A DNA stretch of 5,827 nucleotides, from NCBI GenBank assembly GCA_937884015.1, contig CALGBV010000372.1:1-5827 (forward strand), read 5' to 3'. The position numbers were made by a program, and so were the translations under genes. The DNA comes from an uncultured Bacteroidales bacterium. Its GTDB lineage: Bacteria > Bacteroidota > Bacteroidia > Bacteroidales > F082. The first letter of the stretch is position 1; every line of letters starts with the position of its first letter. The notes below the pieces were generated by a model, which had not been told where the DNA came from, did not search any database, and worked only from the letters and a program-made list of their open reading frames with translations. This document shows positions 1-5,774 of the stretch, in pieces.

Positions 1-2
1 GC

Positions 3-47
3 GTCATGTTCGGCATGGTGAAATGGCTCGAAAGAGTTACTGAATAA
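3..47 (+). CDS. C-terminal end of a gene, possibly a second POT-family transporter (partial)
   Basis: The reading frame starting at base 3 is open from the window edge and ends at the TAA at 45-47, giving the tail VMFGMVKWLERVTE. A terminator hairpin follows 22 bp later, which supports a real gene end here. The tail resembles the C-terminus of the transporter at 1379-3061, which ends FSIMKKLEAATKDC; both show F-x-x-M/V-K-x-L-E-x-x-T spacing. From this I infer a paralogous POT peptide transporter, and tandem POT genes are known in Bacteroidota. Only 14 residues are visible, so the identity is tentative. Confidence 0.45.
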   Translation, partial: VMFGMVKWLERVTE

Positions 48-69
48 TTGTAATTCATTCAATATTGTG

Positions 70-107
70 GAAAGGCTGCCTTTTTGAGGTGGCCTTTCTT
101 GTTTTTT
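70..107 (+). terminator. Rho-independent terminator after the partial upstream gene
   Basis: The arms GAAAGGCTGCC (70-80) and GGTGGCCTTTC (88-98) form an 11-bp stem with two adjacent G-U wobbles and a 7-nt loop (TTTTTGA). A TTGTTTTTT tract follows. It lies 22 bp after the stop codon of the partial gene, so it probably ends that transcript and insulates the nuclease gene. Confidence 0.8.
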
Positions 108-117
108 GCTAATTTTG
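83..117 (+). promoter_or_regulatory. Possible Bacteroidota-type promoter for the nuclease gene
   Basis: TAATTTTG at 110-117 fits the Bacteroidota -7 consensus TAnnTTTG exactly. A TTTG lies at 83-86, in the -33 region, but the 23-nt spacing is slightly longer than the usual 19-21. The upstream box falls in the loop of the preceding terminator. The predicted leader before the ATG at 135 would be only about 10-15 nt. This is a consensus match only, in AT-rich sequence. Confidence 0.35.
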
Positions 118-134
118 TCGGCAAATAATTGCCT

Positions 135-1346
135 ATGAAAACGGATAATAATGATTTGGAACGGCCTCGCGTAGTTACTTCCCACGACATTCATCTCGAT
201 ACGGATTACGCTGATTGGATTGCCGAGCTGAAGTATCGCTATCGCTCGTCTCAGGTCAAGGCGGCTGTTAGGGTGAATGCCGAAAAATTGCTTTTCAATT
301 GGCAGTTGGGCCGCGACATTGTTCAGAAAAAAGCCGAAGAACGATGGGGTGCTGGTGTGGTGGAGCAGGTGAGTATGGATTTGCAGCGTGAATTTCCTGA
401 TGCGGATGGCTTTTCTGTCCGTAATCTGTGGTATATGAAAAAATGGTATTGTTTTTATTCTCAAAATAACGAGTTGGCATTTCTGAACCAACTTGGTGTA
501 GAAAATCAAATTGTTGAAAATCAATATTTTATAAAACTGCACCAGTTTGGTGCAGTTTTGGATGGAGGAAATCTCCACCAGCCTAGTGGAGATTTCCCTC
601 TGCCTTTTGCATTTGTCCCTTGGCGCCATCATGTTGAAATTATTACAAAATGTAAATCCGTCGAAGAAGCCATATTTTATATTGGTCAAACTATTGAAAA
701 AGGATTAAGTCGGGCGGCATTGATTAACTGTATCAAGGCGAATTTGTTTGAACATCAGGGCAAAATCATCAACAACTTTTCGGAGCATTTACCTGCGTTA
801 CAAAGCAATCTTGTTCAAGAGGTATTGAAGGAAAACTATGATTTCGGCTTCGCGACAGTCAGCCATGAGATATATGATGAAACTGAATTGGAAGATGCGC
901 TTTCAAAAAACATTACAGACATGCTTTTGGAGTTGGGAACGGGGTTCGCTTTCATAGGGCGGCAGAAAGAGATTGTCGTTGGAGGTCGCACCAGAAAAAT
1001 TGATCTTTTGTTTTACCATATCCGTTTGCGGTGCTATATTGTCTGCGAACTGAAAGCTAAGCCGTTTGAACCTGAATATGCGGGCAAACTGAATTTTTAT
1101 GTGAATGCAGTGGACGAACTGCTAAAGGCAGACGATGATAACCCAACCATCGGGTTGCTCATTTGTTCCGACATGAATCGCACTGATGTGCAATGGTCGT
1201 TCCGTGGCATCAATACGCCTATGGGTGTGGCTACCTACAATAACATTCGCATCAAGGATGCTTTGCCTACTCAGGAACAATTGAAAGAGCGAATGGAATT
1301 GCTGCAAAAGGAGCTTCGTGAAACCAAGCGTCTAATGAATCAATAA
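135..1346 (+). CDS. DUF1016/YhcG-family PDDEXK nuclease domain protein
   Basis: The protein has 403 residues from the ATG at 135. A TTG at 129 would add two residues and is less likely; neither start has a Shine-Dalgarno. An N-terminal DUF1016_N-type helical region includes FSVRNLWYM (93-101) and VPWRHH (161-166, where the family usually has a P-W-G-H-like core). The C-terminal domain is a PDDEXK nuclease: KIDLLFYH carries D290, and CELKAKPF carries E305 and K307. GKLNFYVNAVDE and IGLLICSDMN (from residue 339) follow, as in YhcG relatives. All expected catalytic residues are present, so it is probably an active or recently active nuclease. Family members often sit in accessory or defence-associated regions, but their substrate is poorly defined. 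Residues 118-153 form a repetitive linker encoded by inverted repeats. The gene lies alone between a terminator and a transporter gene 32 bp downstream, and looks like accessory cargo. It is slightly longer than E. coli YhcG. Confidence 0.88.
   Translation: MKTDNNDLERPRVVTSHDIHLDTDYADWIAELKYRYRSSQVKAAVRVNAEKLLFNWQLGRDIVQKKAEERWGAGVVEQVSMDLQREFPDADGFSVRNLWYMKKWYCFYSQNNELAFLNQLGVENQIVENQYFIKLHQFGAVLDGGNLHQPSGDFPLPFAFVPWRHHVEIITKCKSVEEAIFYIGQTIEKGLSRAALINCIKANLFEHQGKIINNFSEHLPALQSNLVQEVLKENYDFGFATVSHEIYDETELEDALSKNITDMLLELGTGFAFIGRQKEIVVGGRTRKIDLLFYHIRLRCYIVCELKAKPFEPEYAGKLNFYVNAVDELLKADDDNPTIGLLICSDMNRTDVQWSFRGINTPMGVATYNNIRIKDALPTQEQLKERMELLQKELRETKRLMNQ
480..597 (+). repeat. Three successive inverted repeats inside the nuclease gene, sharing a direct-repeat core
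   Basis: Three inverted repeats are centred at about 492, 546 and 582. The second is perfect: an 11-bp stem (533-543 with 549-559) and a 5-nt loop. The third is perfect: a 12-bp stem (567-578 with 586-597) and a 7-nt loop. The first is imperfect: TTTCT/AAACC-side arms at 480-491 against 493-504, with one wobble, one mismatch and a one-base centre. The cores are related direct repeats, starting ACCAACTTGGTG (487), ACCAGTTTGGTG (541) and ACCAGCCTAGTG (577). Centre spacings are 54 and 36 bp, both multiples of 18 and of 3, so the frame is kept. They encode NQLGVE, HQFGAV and HQPSGD. Confidence 0.8.
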
Positions 1347-1378
1347 TAATAAAATATCAAATAACAAATCTAACAACT

Positions 1379-3061
1379 ATGTTTAAAGGACATCCAAAAG
1401 GGCTTTATGCCCTCGCATTGGCCAACACGGGCGAACGCTTCGGCTATTACACCATGCTGGCAATTTTCGTTTTGTTCCTGCAAGCCAAGTTTGGCTTCGA
1501 CGAAGCTCAGGCAGGTAACATCTATGGCATCTTCTTGGGATGCGTCTATTTCATGCCTCTGATTGGCGGCATTCTTGCCGACCGTTTCGGTTACGGCAAA
1601 ATGGTAAAATCGGGCATCATCGTCATGTTTTTGGGGTATCTGCTGCTGGCAGTCCCGATGCTTGGACCAGCCGCCAAAGTGACGATGTTTTCGGCTTTGG
1701 GCCTGATTGCCATTGGAACGGGTCTGTTCAAAGGCAACCTTCAGGTGATGGTCGGCAATCTTTATGATGATTCAAAATACAGTGCCTTCCGCGATAATGG
1801 TTTTAGCCTTTTCTATATGGCCATCAATATCGGTTCGATGTTCGCTCCGATTACGGCTACCAAGGTGACTGACCATTTCCTTGCCAAGGCTGGTTTTTCG
1901 TATGTGCCACAGATTCCGTCATTGGCGCACCAGTATTTGGATGGAACGATTTCGGCTGACGCTTTATCGAATTTCGAAGCTTTGGCTGTCCAGCAAGGCT
2001 ACGCTTTGGATAACTTGACAGGTTTTGCAAACGACTATATCAATTCATTGTCAGGTGCTTACAATTATGGCTTTGGCGTTGCCTGCATCTCGTTGGTGCT
2101 TTCGATGGCCATCTATCTTTGCTGCCGCAATTGGTTCAAACATGCTGATGTAAATACCAAGCAAGCCAAGACCATGGAAAACACGACCGTGCATGTTGAG
2201 GAATTGTCGCCCGAGCAGACCCGTCAGCGCATTTCGGCTTTGGTGCTGGTGTTCGTCGTGGTCATTTTCTTCTGGATGTCGTTCCAACAGAGCGGTTTAT
2301 GCCTGACTTATTTCGCCCGTGATTACACGCAAAACACGGCAACGGGCTTCACCCGTATCGGCTTCAACATCTTTGCATTGACTTTGATTGCCATCTCGGT
2401 TTATACGCTTTTCTCGACTTTCCAATCGGAAACCAAGAAAGGCAAGGCGATATCAGGCATCGTTACTTTGGCTTTGTGGGGCGGTGCGTTTGCATTATAT
2501 AAAGGTATGGATTCCGTCATCAACACGCTGCCGCAGCAGTTCCAGCAGTTCAATCCGTTCTTCGTTGTTGCCTTGACGCCTGTCTCAATGGCTGTCTTTG
2601 GCGCTTTGGCCAAGAAAGGCAAGGAGCCTTCGTCACCAAGGAAAATTGGCATCGGCATGGTTGTGGCGGCTTTGGGTTTCCTGATTATGGCTGTTGCTTC
2701 AATCCCGTTGGCAAGTCCGGCGGAATTGAAATCGGTTGGCGGCGTGAGCAGCACTTTGGTTTCTCCAAATTGGTTGATTAGCACTTATTTCGTGCTGACT
2801 TTCGCCGAATTGCTGTTGAGCCCTATCGGCATTTCGTTCGTTACAAAAGTTGCACCTCCAAAATACAAAGGCATGATGATGGGCATGTGGTTCTGCGTCA
2901 CGGCCATCGGCAATTATCTGACCAGCGTCATTGCCCGCATTTGGGGTACGGGGATGCCTCTCTGGATGGTTTGGGGCGTGCTGATCGTACTGTGCTGCGT
3001 CTCGGCAATCTTCATTTTCTCGATTATGAAGAAGTTGGAAGCAGCTACAAAAGACTGCTGA
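1379..3061 (+). CDS. POT/PTR2-family proton-coupled oligopeptide transporter
   Basis: This 560-residue inner-membrane protein is a major-facilitator transporter that imports di- and tripeptides with protons. The N-terminus carries ANTGERFGYY (15-24), the family E-x-x-E-R-F-x-Y-Y motif with N16 in place of the first glutamate. An MFS-like GGILADRFGYGK loop follows, then GTGLFKGN (113-120, with K118 at the conserved TM4 lysine) and FYMAINIGS (145-153), the second PTR2 signature. In the C-terminal half are FFWMSFQQSG and FAELLLSPIG (475-484, E477). Many hydrophobic segments are visible, consistent with 12-14 helices. A hydrophilic stretch of about 68 residues (158-225) between TM5 and TM6 and a charged mid-loop account for its being longer than typical bacterial POTs of about 500 residues. 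The ATG follows an AT-rich leader with no Shine-Dalgarno. The gene lies 32 bp after the nuclease gene, and I see no separate promoter. Confidence 0.93.
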   Translation: MFKGHPKGLYALALANTGERFGYYTMLAIFVLFLQAKFGFDEAQAGNIYGIFLGCVYFMPLIGGILADRFGYGKMVKSGIIVMFLGYLLLAVPMLGPAAKVTMFSALGLIAIGTGLFKGNLQVMVGNLYDDSKYSAFRDNGFSLFYMAINIGSMFAPITATKVTDHFLAKAGFSYVPQIPSLAHQYLDGTISADALSNFEALAVQQGYALDNLTGFANDYINSLSGAYNYGFGVACISLVLSMAIYLCCRNWFKHADVNTKQAKTMENTTVHVEELSPEQTRQRISALVLVFVVVIFFWMSFQQSGLCLTYFARDYTQNTATGFTRIGFNIFALTLIAISVYTLFSTFQSETKKGKAISGIVTLALWGGAFALYKGMDSVINTLPQQFQQFNPFFVVALTPVSMAVFGALAKKGKEPSSPRKIGIGMVVAALGFLIMAVASIPLASPAELKSVGGVSSTLVSPNWLISTYFVLTFAELLLSPIGISFVTKVAPPKYKGMMMGMWFCVTAIGNYLTSVIARIWGTGMPLWMVWGVLIVLCCVSAIFIFSIMKKLEAATKDC

Positions 3062-3071
3062 TAAAGAAGTC

Positions 3072-3122
3072 TTTTCAACAAGAAAGTCGGTCAATATGGC
3101 CGACTTTCTTTGTTGTTGAAAG
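3072..3122. terminator. Hairpin terminator between convergent genes, likely bidirectional
   Basis: The core arms AAGAAAGTCGG (3080-3090) and CCGACTTTCTT (3100-3110) pair perfectly over 11 bp around a 9-nt loop. Pairing extends outward (CAACA with TGTTG, then TTTTC with GAAAG) with a small bulge. It occupies nearly all of the 71 bp between the transporter stop (3061) and the methyltransferase stop (3133). It is placed to stop transcription from both sides, although U-tracts are modest. Confidence 0.75.
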
Positions 3123-3132
3123 TGAATGAGAT

Positions 3133-3879
3133 TTATCGCTTGTGATAATACCCTTTAGTCTCGCTATAAATCAGGAAAACCGCAGGTTTTTTGTTCAAAT
3201 CGCCTTTGAATTTCTTCCATTCCGCAATGTCTTGACTGATAATCTGTTCGTCTTCGCAAGTGATGTTGGAGGCTATGCAAAGTCTTGTCGAAGGGTGGCA
3301 GTTTTTGCAGAGGTCTTCCAACATGGCGTTGTTGCGGAAAGGCGTTTCTATGAAAAGTTCAGTTTCGTTGTTGGCAGTTGAGCGTCTTTCCAATTCGCGG
3401 ATGGCGTTTTGTCTTTCAGGGTTCTTGATGGGCAGATAGCCGTGGAAGGCGAAAGCCTGTCCGTTGAATCCCGAAGCCATCAAGGCCAAAATCATGGCGT
3501 TTGGCCCGGTGAGCGGAACGACTTGAATGCCAGCGGAATGTGCCATATCGACGACCAAAGCGCCCGGGTCAGCGACGCATGGCGTGCCTGCTTCCGACAT
3601 CAGGCCCATATCTTCACCGTTGAGGCAAGGACCGAGGTGTTCCATGAGGTCTAAATTGCGGGCGTTGTGTTTGTCTAACTCTATGAATTCGATTTCATCG
3701 ATGGGCGTATCCATGCCGAAGCGGCTGAGATTGCGGCGCGTGGTGCGCGTGTTTTCGACGACGAAATGTTTCAGTTTTCTGACAATTTCCAAGGTTCCGG
3801 CGGGCAAAACCTGTTCGGGCTTGGTGGCACCAAGGAAAGTTGGAACTAAATAAAGTTTTCCGAAATTTCCAGTAATCAT
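3133..3879 (-). CDS. RsmI-like SAM-dependent methyltransferase (tetrapyrrole methylase fold)
   Basis: The protein has 248 residues from the ATG at 3879. A longer frame reaching 4011 would run inside dnaA and is rejected. It matches the RsmI family, whose E. coli member 2'-O-methylates C1402 of 16S rRNA. The N-terminus has LYLVPTFLG (9-17), where classical RsmI has V-P-T-P-I-G-N. VENTRTTRR (41-49) replaces A-E-D-T-R, MGLMSEAGTPCVADPG (91-106) is the SAM-binding segment, and VPLTGPNA (121-128), GYLP (147-150) and ETPFRNNAM (178-186) follow. It is shorter than E. coli RsmI (286 aa) and lacks a clear C-terminal extension, which matches a short Bacteroidota clade usually annotated only as a SAM-dependent methyltransferase. 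The rRNA target is inferred from the family; a divergent substrate is possible. It starts 11 bp after the dnaA stop, with no Shine-Dalgarno, so it is probably co-transcribed with dnaA. Confidence 0.88.
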   Translation of the reverse strand: MITGNFGKLYLVPTFLGATKPEQVLPAGTLEIVRKLKHFVVENTRTTRRNLSRFGMDTPIDEIEFIELDKHNARNLDLMEHLGPCLNGEDMGLMSEAGTPCVADPGALVVDMAHSAGIQVVPLTGPNAMILALMASGFNGQAFAFHGYLPIKNPERQNAIRELERRSTANNETELFIETPFRNNAMLEDLCKNCHPSTRLCIASNITCEDEQIISQDIAEWKKFKGDLNKKPAVFLIYSETKGYYHKR

Positions 3880-3890
3880 TATGGAATGGA

Positions 3891-5309
3891 TTATGATAAA
3901 ATCTTCTTTTCGATATCGGCAAGCATTGCCTTGAATTGCTTGTCGGTCTCCAATCGGTCGGCGATGGCTTTGCAGGCGTGGTGGACGGTGGCGTGGTCCT
4001 TTTTGCCACATTGCTGTCCGATGGCGGTAAGGCTGGAACTTGAATATTTTTTCGAGAGGAACATGGCCACTTGGCGTGCCTGGACGACTTGCTGTTTTCT
4101 CGTGCTCGATGCCAGCTGGTCAATGGGGATGCCGAAATACTCGCAAACCACGTTGACGATGTATTCCACCGAAATCTCCTTGACGGAATTTCGGATGAAT
4201 CGGTCGATGATTTGCTTGGTCAAATCGAGGGTGATGGTCTTCTTGTTGAGCGACGATTGCGCAACCAATGAAATCAGGATGCCTTCCAGTTCGCGCACGT
4301 TGGTTCTCACGTTGGAGGCGAGATAATCGACGACTTCATCGGAAAGGACAATGCCGTTGGTGTAGAGCTTGTTTTGCAGAATGGCCAGACGTGTCGGAAT
4401 GTCAGGCATTTGTAGTTCGGCGGTCAAGCCCCATTTGAAACGCGAAAGCAGCCTCGCTTCCATGTCCTGCAAATCGGCGGGCAGCTTGTCACTCGTGATG
4501 ACCAATTGTTTGTTGTTTTGGTGCAAGTAATTGAAAATGTGGAAGAAAGTTTCCTGCGTCATCGTCTTTTTGGCCAAAAACTGAATGTCGTCGATAATCA
4601 GTACATCAATCATTTGGTAGAAATGTACGAAATCGTTCAGGTTTTTATTCTTCGATGCGGTGATATATTGGTTGGTGAATTGCTCGGCTTGAACATACAA
4701 TACGGTGGCTTCCGGATGCAAACGTTTGGTTTCCAATCCGATAGCATGGCAGAGGTGTGTCTTTCCCAAACCTGTATTGCTGTAAATAAGCAGCGGATTG
4801 TAAGCCGTCTTGCCAGGATTTCTGGCAATGGCCAAACCACCTTGACGGGCCACGCGGTTACATTCGCCTTCAATGTAATTGTCGAAGGTGTAGTTTTCGT
4901 TCAGCTGTGGGTCGATGACAAGTTTCTTCAGTCCTGGGATGATGAAAGGATTCATCGGGACATCGGAAAGTTTTTCGGGAGCGGGACGGCCCAATTGGTT
5001 TTTCGGGTCGGTGCGGTTCGAACTTGGCAGCTTCATGGTGCTGGTGTTGTCGCCGCTGTCCATGATGATGTTGTAAACAAGCTGGCCATCGGGACCAATC
5101 ACACGTTTGATGGTCTTTTTCAGCAGTTCGATGTAATGGCTTTCCAGCCACTCGTAGAAAAACTGGCTCGGCACCTGAATGGTGAGCGTGTTGTCGACAA
5201 GCGCTATGGGCACAATAGGCTCAAACCACGTGATGTAGCTCTGTGCCTCGGTGTTGTCTTTTATCACCGATAAACATTTTTTCCATATTTCTATATGGTC
5301 GCCTGTCAT
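3891..5309 (-). CDS. dnaA: Chromosomal replication initiator protein DnaA
   Basis: DnaA binds DnaA boxes at oriC and melts the origin as an ATP-bound oligomer. The 472-residue length is normal. Domain I (about 1-85) is followed by a polar linker (about 86-118). Domain III, the AAA+ ATPase, begins near NPFIIPGLKKL (from 120). Walker A is SNTGLGKT (177-184), with serine at the usual first glycine but G182, K183 and T184 kept. Walker B is VLIIDDIQF (236-244, D240/D241). Sensor I lies at VITSD (270-274). The arginine-finger box is LLSRFKWGL (287-295, R290). Sensor II is NVRELEG (337-343, R339). Domain IV has ARQVAMFLSK (411-420) and the DNA-binding signature GKKDHATVHHAC (435-446). The sequence is of Bacteroidota type. 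The ATG at 5309 has an AT-rich upstream with no Shine-Dalgarno, as expected for the phylum. It probably leads a two-gene operon with the downstream methyltransferase. Confidence 0.97.
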   Translation of the reverse strand: MTGDHIEIWKKCLSVIKDNTEAQSYITWFEPIVPIALVDNTLTIQVPSQFFYEWLESHYIELLKKTIKRVIGPDGQLVYNIIMDSGDNTSTMKLPSSNRTDPKNQLGRPAPEKLSDVPMNPFIIPGLKKLVIDPQLNENYTFDNYIEGECNRVARQGGLAIARNPGKTAYNPLLIYSNTGLGKTHLCHAIGLETKRLHPEATVLYVQAEQFTNQYITASKNKNLNDFVHFYQMIDVLIIDDIQFLAKKTMTQETFFHIFNYLHQNNKQLVITSDKLPADLQDMEARLLSRFKWGLTAELQMPDIPTRLAILQNKLYTNGIVLSDEVVDYLASNVRTNVRELEGILISLVAQSSLNKKTITLDLTKQIIDRFIRNSVKEISVEYIVNVVCEYFGIPIDQLASSTRKQQVVQARQVAMFLSKKYSSSSLTAIGQQCGKKDHATVHHACKAIADRLETDKQFKAMLADIEKKILS

Positions 5310-5355
5310 TTTAAATTACTTGCAAATAGTTGTATTGTCTGATGTTTCCGAAGAT

Positions 5356-5381
5356 GCAAAAAGGCATAAAAACCTCTTTGC
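5356..5381 (-). promoter_or_regulatory. Possible hairpin in the dnaA leader
   Basis: On the minus strand, GCAAAGAGG and CCTTTTTGC pair over 9 bp (one G-U) around the loop TTTTTATG, 46 bp before the dnaA ATG. On the plus strand the same hairpin has a C-A mismatch and is followed by TTTTT. So it could be a leader structure of dnaA mRNA or a weak terminator for transcription coming the other way. I found no clear TAnnTTTG promoter for dnaA. Confidence 0.25.
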
Positions 5382-5400
5382 TTTTTCGCATTAATCAGGA

Positions 5401-5418
5401 CTGCAAAAGTCTGCAAAA
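5401..5418. repeat. Short direct repeat upstream of dnaA
   Basis: CTGCAAAA occurs twice, at 5401-5408 and 5411-5418, with a 2-bp spacer. On the dnaA strand it reads TTTTGCAG twice. The 10-bp period is about one helical turn, compatible with a protein-binding site, and each copy holds a TTTG of the kind seen in Bacteroidota -33 elements. The region is AT-rich and chance is possible. Confidence 0.3.
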
Positions 5419-5553
5419 AAAGTTGATAAAAAAATTTTTTTTCTATTCTGTCTGTAATTTTTTACTATTTTATAAAAATGTGTATTATTCTCCACCTTAT
5501 TACTATTGTTATTCGGGTAAAAGTATATAAAATATGTTAGTATATTTTTAAAT

Positions 5554-5559
5554 AGGAGG
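5554..5559 (+). promoter_or_regulatory. Strong Shine-Dalgarno before the small ORF
   Basis: AGGAGG lies 9 nt before the ATG at 5569, an ideal ribosome-binding arrangement. None of the four larger genes in this window has one, and strong Shine-Dalgarno sites are rare in Bacteroidota. This supports translation of the small ORF and a different genomic origin for this end. An AT-rich stretch upstream (TATAAA at 5526-5531, TATGTT at 5533-5538) could hold a promoter, but I cannot fix a -35 box at good spacing. Confidence 0.7.
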
Positions 5560-5568
5560 AGTTAAATT

Positions 5569-5694
5569 ATGACAGTTGGTGAATCAATTCGTTTAAAATT
5601 AGATGAAGCTGGTGGAGAGATTATTGATTATTATAAAGAATTTATAGTTAAATATAAAAAAACGGCTGTTTTATTAACAGTCGTTTTTTTATGA
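5569..5694 (+). CDS. Small hypothetical protein, 41 residues
   Basis: An ATG with an excellent AGGAGG site opens a 41-codon frame ending at TGA 5692-5694. The product starts MTVGESIRLKLDEAGGEI and is charged and probably helical for about 31 residues. It ends in a short hydrophobic tail, TAVLLTVVFL. Codons are strongly A/T-ending, unlike dnaA and the transporter. The last 13 codons run through the terminator hairpin (5656-5690), and the stop overlaps the 3' end of the opposite-strand tRNA by 3 bp. The frame might therefore be the start of a truncated gene that reads into a terminator by chance, or a genuine small protein. I do not recognise a family. Confidence 0.45.
   Translation: MTVGESIRLKLDEAGGEIIDYYKEFIVKYKKTAVLLTVVFL
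5656..5690. terminator. Bidirectional rho-independent terminator shared by the small ORF and tRNA-Arg
   Basis: A7 at 5656-5662 and T7 at 5684-5690 flank and extend a stem: AACGGCTGTT (5661-5670) pairs with AACAGTCGTT (5676-5685) with one G-U on the plus strand and a TTATT loop. Both strands show a hairpin followed by a run of seven T. On the minus strand it begins 2 nt after the tRNA 3' end, so it is the natural tRNA terminator. On the plus strand it ends the small ORF transcript. Confidence 0.88.
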
Positions 5695-5765
5695 CGCTTG
5701 GCAGAATCGAACTGTCGACCTACTGCTTAGAAGGCAGTTGCTCTATCCAGCTGAGCTAAAGCGCC
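5692..5765 (-). tRNA. tRNA-Arg (anticodon UCU)
   Basis: On the minus strand a 74-nt cloverleaf is visible. The acceptor stem is GGCGCTT with AAGCGTC (one G-U), the D stem is GCTC/GAGC, and the anticodon stem is ACTGC/GCAGT with loop CTTCTAA, giving anticodon TCT, which reads AGA/AGG. The variable loop is AGGTC. The T arm is GACAG-TTCGATT-CTGCC, with one A-C mismatch at the second pair. The discriminator is A and CCA is not encoded, since TAAAA follows. The body, with AGCTCAGCTGGATAGAGCA, resembles Firmicutes-type tRNA-Arg genes, which is an impression from memory. A promoter lies directly upstream and a terminator directly downstream, so it is probably a single-gene unit. Confidence 0.95.
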
Positions 5766-5774
5766 GTGAGAAAT

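Noticed and set aside
480..597. CRISPR array or intragenic terminator in the nuclease gene
   Set aside because: There are only three short units with unequal spacing and changing sequence, so this is not a CRISPR array. The hairpins have no T-run after them and lie in an intact coding frame.
3880..4011. Longer start for the minus-strand methyltransferase, beginning at 4011
   Set aside because: The extension lies inside the dnaA coding region, and the family motif LYLVPT begins 8 residues after the ATG at 3879. The shorter start fits better.
4506..5273. Long plus-strand open frame (255 codons) opposite dnaA
   Set aside because: It is entirely antisense to a well-conserved DnaA sequence and shows no recognisable domain. 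It is a shadow frame.
5330..5530. Plus-strand frame of 66 codons upstream of dnaA
   Set aside because: It covers low-complexity A/T tracts and a hairpin, has no ribosome site or family resemblance, and its composition is that of intergenic DNA.
5310..5568. oriC next to dnaA
   Set aside because: Only two imperfect DnaA-box-like sites are seen, with one and two mismatches, and no box cluster. The region may also cross an assembly junction, so I do not call an origin.
5692..5765. Integration (attachment) site at the tRNA
   Set aside because: No integrase gene and no repeated copy of the tRNA 3' end is present in the window, so an attachment site is not supported.
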